DNA from: Lapidilactobacillus achengensis
GTDB lineage: Bacteria; Bacillota; Bacilli; Lactobacillales; Lactobacillaceae
Direction: 5' to 3'
DNA length: 59,392 nt
Assembly: GCF_003946655.1 (NCBI RefSeq)
Contig: NZ_RHOV01000017.1
Location: forward strand, 1 to 59,392
Made by a program: the position numbers and the translations under genes. Of the stretch, positions 55,335-59,392 are shown in pieces. Position 1 is the first letter of the stretch. Each line of letters begins with the position of its first letter. The notes under the pieces were generated by a model. The model had not been told where the DNA came from. It worked only from the letters and a program-made list of their open reading frames with translations, and searched no databases.

Positions 55335-56702
55335 TCAATTCAAAAAAGCATGCAGGAAAATCTGAGCGATGCTGAAATAGATCAGCACACTGGTCAAGTC
55401 ACTCAAGGTGGTAATGAACGGTCCACTGGCCACCGCTGGATCGAAGCCCAATTTGTCCATCAACATGGGAATCAAACTGCCGGCCAAATTGGCCACGGTG
55501 ATGGCGGCGGTCATGGCCAAGCCAATGGTCAGACCCAAGACAAAATTCTGCTTCCAGATCCCGACGATCAAGGTAATCGTTAAGCCGGTGACAACCCCGG
55601 TCACCAAGCCGGTCAAGATCTCACTCCCGATCAACCGCAATAACTTGGGTTTGTCATCATTGCTCAAGGCCAAGCGGCGCACCGCCACGGCCAAACTTTG
55701 TGTACCGGCGTTACCGGCTGTCCCGGTGATCAGCGAAATGAACACCGCCAAGATACTGGCTTCGCTTAACAGCGATTCATAGTGGTTGATCAAGGTGGCG
55801 GTAGACATCCCTAAGAACAAAAGGGTGATCAACCATGGTAACCGTTTTGAGGCGGCCTTGAAGGGATTTTCTGAAACGTCATCCACATCGACCCCGGCTA
55901 ACCCGGAGTAATCGGATTGAGCCTCATCATCAATGACTTCGATGACGTCATCAACGGTAATGATCCCGACTAATTTCTGAGCGTCGTCAACAACGGGCAA
56001 GGCGATGAAGTCGTAATCCCGGATTTTCTGAGCGACGTCAGCTTGTTCGTCATGAACGCTGGCGGTGATCACATTAGGCGTCATCACTTCCGCTAATTTT
56101 GTGTGATTGTCGGTAATGATCAAATCACGCAAGGTGATCACCCCGACCAAGTAACGATCGGCATCGACTAGATAAACATAGTAAATCGTCTCGGCTTCGT
56201 CAGCCTCCCGTTTCAACTCGGCCAGAGCCTGACCGACCGTTAAATCAGCCCGCAAACTGACGAAATTGGTGGTCATGATCCCGCCGGCGGTTTCTGTATC
56301 GTAATGGAGCAGTTTCCGCAACTGAATGGCGTCGGCCTTGTCCATCAATGACAAATAATGGTCCACGTCTTCTTTCGGCAAGTGCTCCAAAATATCCGCC
56401 GCGTTATCATCGAACATGCTGTTCAACAATTCCGCCGCGTATTGCGGATCCATTTCCGCCAAAAGCTCCGTCATTTCAGGCAGGTCATCTTCAATCGTAT
56501 CAAAGAAATCCCCAACTTCATGCGGATCCAAAATATGATAAAGCAAATGCCGTTGTTCATCAGTAAGCGCCAGATAAAACTGCGCCTGATCATAAAAATG
56601 CATGTTTAAAAAGGTTTTGCGAAAAACCTTATTTTCGCCTTTAACCAAGGCTTGTAGTAATTTGGCATTTAAAATTTCAGTTGGTTCCTGTTTATTTTCC
56701 AT
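55335..56702 (-). CDS. mgtE: Magnesium transporter MgtE
   Basis: This 455-aa magnesium channel has an N-terminal acidic superhelical domain (to about 130), two CBS domains (about 135-260) that sense cytosolic magnesium, and five C-terminal helices with GTAGNAGTQSLAVAVR. It is last in the relQ-nadK-rluA-mgtE unit, 22 bases after the rluA-like stop. No magnesium riboswitch is seen upstream. Confidence 0.95.
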   Translation of the reverse strand: MENKQEPTEILNAKLLQALVKGENKVFRKTFLNMHFYDQAQFYLALTDEQRHLLYHILDPHEVGDFFDTIEDDLPEMTELLAEMDPQYAAELLNSMFDDNAADILEHLPKEDVDHYLSLMDKADAIQLRKLLHYDTETAGGIMTTNFVSLRADLTVGQALAELKREADEAETIYYVYLVDADRYLVGVITLRDLIITDNHTKLAEVMTPNVITASVHDEQADVAQKIRDYDFIALPVVDDAQKLVGIITVDDVIEVIDDEAQSDYSGLAGVDVDDVSENPFKAASKRLPWLITLLFLGMSTATLINHYESLLSEASILAVFISLITGTAGNAGTQSLAVAVRRLALSNDDKPKLLRLIGSEILTGLVTGVVTGLTITLIVGIWKQNFVLGLTIGLAMTAAITVANLAGSLIPMLMDKLGFDPAVASGPFITTLSDLTSVLIYFSIAQIFLHAFLN

Positions 56703-56724
56703 GCACTCACCTCATTGAGCGACC

Positions 56725-57645
56725 TTAAGTCGTTAATGACAACGCTGCCCAAAGTCGCGCCATATCTGTTGGTAATGGCGCTACCAACGTGATTTCTCGC
56801 TTCAAGATCGGCTGATAAAAACTTAGCTGGGCGCAATGTAACGCTTGACGTGGCGCTTGCGCACACTGTGGTCCCTGATACAAAGCATCGCCGTAAAGTG
56901 GATGACCTAAGGCGGCCAAGTGGACCCGGATCTGATGAGTCCGCCCCGTCAATAAGCGCAAGCGCACCAAGGACGCGTGGGCGCTGGTCGCCACCACTTG
57001 GTAGTCGGTGCGCGAGGCCTTGCCATCCGCCGCGATGATCCGCCGCATGCCATGTTCTGCCGCCCGCCGAATCGGCAAGTCGATCTGCCCTTGCGCCGGC
57101 GTCAACACACCAGCGGCAATCGCCAAATATGTTTTCTGCAGGCGTTTGGTCTGGGCCTGTTGCGCCATTAAGCTGTGGGCGTAAGAACTTTTGGCGAAGA
57201 GAATCAGCCCTGACGTATCCATATCTAAGCGGGTCACGATATGGATCGCCAAACTCGGCGCTCCTTGGGCGGCCAAGTAACCCTTGACGCGATTAGCCAT
57301 CGTATCCGTTGGGTGGCTTCGCGACGGGATCGAAGGAACCAGCGGTGGCTTATTCAAAACCAGAAACATCTCATCTTCATAGATCACAGACAGCGGAGAA
57401 TGACTGAGACTGATCGAGTCAGCCACTGGTTCTGGCGCCAAGTAAACCCGAACCACATCACCATCAGTCAACTGATAATTGGTGTAACGCTGGTGGTGAT
57501 TAACAAAAAGTTGTCCGCCTGAGAATTTCAAGCGGGCAATCTGCGCCTTCGAAAAACCATGTTGCTTCAAGAATTGTTGCAAAAGTAGCGGCCGTTCATG
57601 TGGCGCCTGGCGATAGATCCACTTATACGCCATCATGTTGTTCAT
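56725..57645 (-). CDS. RluA-family pseudouridine synthase
   Basis: This 306-aa RNA pseudouridine synthase has a weak N-terminal S4-like region, the catalytic motif RLDMDTSGLILFAK and the late motif GRTHQIRVHLAALGHPLYGD. The exact rRNA or tRNA target is not clear. I chose ATG at 57645 (GAGG 6 bases upstream), overlapping the nadK 3' end. The nadK-rluA pairing matches yjbN-yjbO in Bacillus. Confidence 0.92.
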   Translation of the reverse strand: MNNMMAYKWIYRQAPHERPLLLQQFLKQHGFSKAQIARLKFSGGQLFVNHHQRYTNYQLTDGDVVRVYLAPEPVADSISLSHSPLSVIYEDEMFLVLNKPPLVPSIPSRSHPTDTMANRVKGYLAAQGAPSLAIHIVTRLDMDTSGLILFAKSSYAHSLMAQQAQTKRLQKTYLAIAAGVLTPAQGQIDLPIRRAAEHGMRRIIAADGKASRTDYQVVATSAHASLVRLRLLTGRTHQIRVHLAALGHPLYGDALYQGPQCAQAPRQALHCAQLSFYQPILKREITLVAPLPTDMARLWAALSLTT

Positions 57646-58453
57646 CATTATCCTCACGATGGGCGCCCAAAAACGAATCTTCTACCCGCGACCAGAAATG
57701 CATATGGCGATATTTGGCGAAGCGAATCCGTTCATCGGCAATCCGATATTTGATCTGCTTGATTGCGCGGTTATGGCTGCTCAACTGATCCACCGTTAAC
57801 GTGTAATCGGCGGCACAGCTGGTTTTGACCGTGATCCACTCATCAGGCGCGATCACGATCGGCGAGGACAGCGTGCGGAAAACCCGATTATTGATCGAGG
57901 CGATCTCGGTCAATTGTAACGCCTCCAACCGCGGATGCAAAACCGCCCCGCCTAATGACTTGCTATAGCCCGTCGAACCGGTGGGAGTGGCCACACAAAT
58001 CCCATCGCCACGAAAGCTTTCAAAAAACTCATCGCGAATATAAATGTCCGCCTTGATCGTCAGCGCGTTCCGCCGAATCGACGACTCATTCAACGACAAG
58101 AAATGACTAGGCTCATTTTGATCATCATAGTCCACTTCAACGTTCAACAGCGGATAACTGACACTTTGACCTTGGTCCGCCACGATCGATTCCACCAACT
58201 CTGCCAGCTCGTAGTCCCGCCAGTCCGTGTAAAAGCCCAAGTGACCAGTATGGACACCGACAAAGCGGACTCGATCCAATTGATGACTATACCGATGGAA
58301 ACAATTCAGCAGCGTCCCATCACCACCAACGCTGATCACCAAATCAGGATCGATCGGATCCACCAGAATATTGACCGCGGCCAAGCGTGCCTTTAATTCA
58401 TTGGTTACCCGCGTTGATTGACTGCCACTATTGCCAAAAACTGCGATTTTCAT
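57623..58453 (-). CDS. nadK: NAD kinase
   Basis: This 276-aa enzyme phosphorylates NAD to NADP. The catalytic motif GGDGT lies at residues 43-47, with the LNESSIRRN segment and the glycine-rich TPTGSTGYSKSLGG. Its ATG overlaps the relQ stop (ATGA), so the two are coupled, as in Bacillus yjbM-yjbN. Confidence 0.95.
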   Translation of the reverse strand: MKIAVFGNSGSQSTRVTNELKARLAAVNILVDPIDPDLVISVGGDGTLLNCFHRYSHQLDRVRFVGVHTGHLGFYTDWRDYELAELVESIVADQGQSVSYPLLNVEVDYDDQNEPSHFLSLNESSIRRNALTIKADIYIRDEFFESFRGDGICVATPTGSTGYSKSLGGAVLHPRLEALQLTEIASINNRVFRTLSSPIVIAPDEWITVKTSCAADYTLTVDQLSSHNRAIKQIKYRIADERIRFAKYRHMHFWSRVEDSFLGAHREDNDEQHDGV

Positions 58454-59232
58454 GACGCCGCCCCATTTTTATCATTTGGATGTTGTGGTGCTGTTGGTTC
58501 ATCGGACTGAGCAAGTGACGAGTCGCTTGCTGGCACGCCCGTTCCAGCAGCGTGATCTGCTGCGCCGGTGCCAGTGTCGGCCGCCGACAGATCTGCCTCA
58601 AGACTTGCCGGATCGCCCTGCTGCTGGTCATATTGATACCGCTGCGCCTCTTGGATCTCCTCGCGAATCTCCGACATTTCTTGATCCAACATGAACGACG
58701 CTTCGGCAGCCCGTTTCAAGCGCTCACTGATCTCTTCAGGAAACTCGCCTTGATATTTATAATTCAACGAATGCTCCACCGTCGCCCAGAAATTCATCGA
58801 CAACGTCCGCACCTGGATCTCGACCAGCACTTTCTTCTCCTGATCGATCAGCTGCAACGGATATTCGATCACAATGTGATACGACCGATAACCACTCGGC
58901 TTACTGTTCGACACATAATCCCGCTCCTCGATCACCGTCATATCATTACGCTGGCGAATCAAGTCAGCCACTTGATAAATGTCTTCAACAAATTGGCACA
59001 TGATTCGCAAACCAGCAATGTCTTGCATATCAGTTTCCAAGACATCCTCGCGAATATAGCGCCGTTGCATTTTTTCTAGAATACTGTTGACCGGCTTGAC
59101 CCGACCCGTCACAAATTCAATCGGCGAATGCTCCCCTTGATTTTGATAAACTTTTCGTAATGCCCGAAACTTCAATTTTAGCTCGTCAACCGCTTGTCCA
59201 TAAGGCATTAAAAATTGCGACCAATTCTTCAT
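58450..59232 (-). CDS. relQ: Small alarmone synthetase RelQ
   Basis: This single-domain (p)ppGpp synthetase has 260 aa. Family segments are DIAGLRIMCQFVEDIY, the KPSGYRSYHIVIEYP loop and EIQVRTLSMNFWATVEHSL. There is no hydrolase domain. The C-terminus (about 210-260) is an Ala/Asp/Ser/Thr-rich tail without family character. The IS605 left-end hairpin begins 19 bases upstream of the ATG and no ribosome binding site is visible in that gap. Operon with nadK, rluA and mgtE. Confidence 0.93.
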   Translation of the reverse strand: MKNWSQFLMPYGQAVDELKLKFRALRKVYQNQGEHSPIEFVTGRVKPVNSILEKMQRRYIREDVLETDMQDIAGLRIMCQFVEDIYQVADLIRQRNDMTVIEERDYVSNSKPSGYRSYHIVIEYPLQLIDQEKKVLVEIQVRTLSMNFWATVEHSLNYKYQGEFPEEISERLKRAAEASFMLDQEMSEIREEIQEAQRYQYDQQQGDPASLEADLSAADTGTGAADHAAGTGVPASDSSLAQSDEPTAPQHPNDKNGAAS

Positions 59233-59251
59233 TACAATTTTGAGCGGGAAA

Positions 59252-59392
59252 CCTCAGACTTTAGTCAGAGGAGGAAAGCCTGCACTTGCTAACGCTAGTT
59301 AGCTTTCTTGCTTGGTCGTCCCGCCTTGCCCCTTTCTGTTCTCTGATTTTGAATATAGTTGGCAACCGTCTCTTTTGACATGTTGCCGAGTG
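59252..59392 (-). mobile_element. Left end of an IS605-type transposon
   Basis: The subterminal hairpin CCTCAGACT/AGTCAGAGG (59252-59271) shares the core GACTTTAGTC with the right end at the start of the window. tnpA runs toward this end on the minus strand, as in IS605-type elements with divergent tnpA and tnpB. The exact junction with host DNA (between 59233 and 59250) cannot be fixed. Confidence 0.75.
59295..59392 (-). CDS. tnpA: IS605-type Y1 transposase TnpA, C-terminal part
   Basis: The frame reads LGNMSKETVANYIQNQ and then a basic tail ending GRPSKKAN before TAG at 59295-59297. The YIQNQ context matches the catalytic tyrosine helix of Y1 transposases and parallels IKKYIQDQ in the IS200 copy at 23.1-23.6 kb. 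The HUH part lies outside the window. Confidence 0.75.
   Translation of the reverse strand, partial: LGNMSKETVANYIQNQRTERGKAGRPSKKAN

Overview
The window is low-GC Gram-positive DNA, almost certainly a member of the Lactobacillaceae with a fairly balanced base composition. The evidence is gene order: hprK-lgt-gpsA-trxB, phoPR-pstSCAB2-phoU, ftsEX-prfB-secA, hpf-comFC-comFA-yigZ-tagO, the Bacillus-like ymfF-ymfH-ymfI-rodZ-pgsA-cinA-recA-rny block, and relQ-nadK-rluA-mgtE. TTG starts with good ribosome binding sites are common. I see no tRNA, rRNA, CRISPR array or prophage. Genus cannot be settled from the sequence alone.

Layout. 1-190 is the right end of an IS605-type transposon (last codons of tnpB, omega-RNA region, end hairpin), inserted in an MFS transporter gene whose first 38 codons remain (191-304). 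555-4585 is the hprK-lgt-gpsA-trxB operon (minus). 4917-7205 is a three-gene envelope operon (DUF4097 protein, PspC protein, small membrane protein). 7344-8610 is repeat array I. 8657-9343 is a DUF1275 membrane protein. 9574-17061 is the phosphate regulon phoP-phoR-pstS-pstC-pstA-pstB-pstB-phoU (minus). 17451-22604 holds ftsX, ftsE, prfB (with its programmed frameshift) and secA. A solitary IS200-like element lies at about 22962-23673. 23782-31673 holds hpf, comFC, comFA, yigZ (the only plus-strand gene there), tagO, rny and recA. 31766-37980 is the cinA/pgsA/rodZ/ymfI/ymfH/ymfF block, followed by ftsK, trmL, an AI-2E family permease and a sorbitol-type PTS IIA. 43780-45320 is repeat array III. 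45442-48017 is a plus-strand lactonase-uppP-cutC unit. 48211-51875 is a two-gene polyprenyl-phosphate-sugar glycosylation pair. 52174-54139 is a two-component system. 54150-55212 is repeat array IV. 55335-59232 is relQ-nadK-rluA-mgtE. The window ends inside tnpA of another IS605-type copy, so both ends lie in the same kind of transposon; this looks like a contig bounded by repeats.

How genes work together. The largest unit senses and imports phosphate. Several blocks build the envelope: tagO (teichoic acid linkage), uppP (lipid carrier recycling), the gtrB/GT-C pair, lgt, pgsA, rodZ, ftsEX and ftsK. Others serve DNA uptake and repair (comF, recA) and stress (hpf, relQ, the PspC operon).

The most unusual content is non-coding. 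Three arrays (about 3.9 kb in total) contain ten copies of a three-armed inverted-repeat module in two classes, with paired changes in their stems. A second family of about 120 bp palindromic repeats has three copies, one of which has jumped into an array module. I do not recognise either family.
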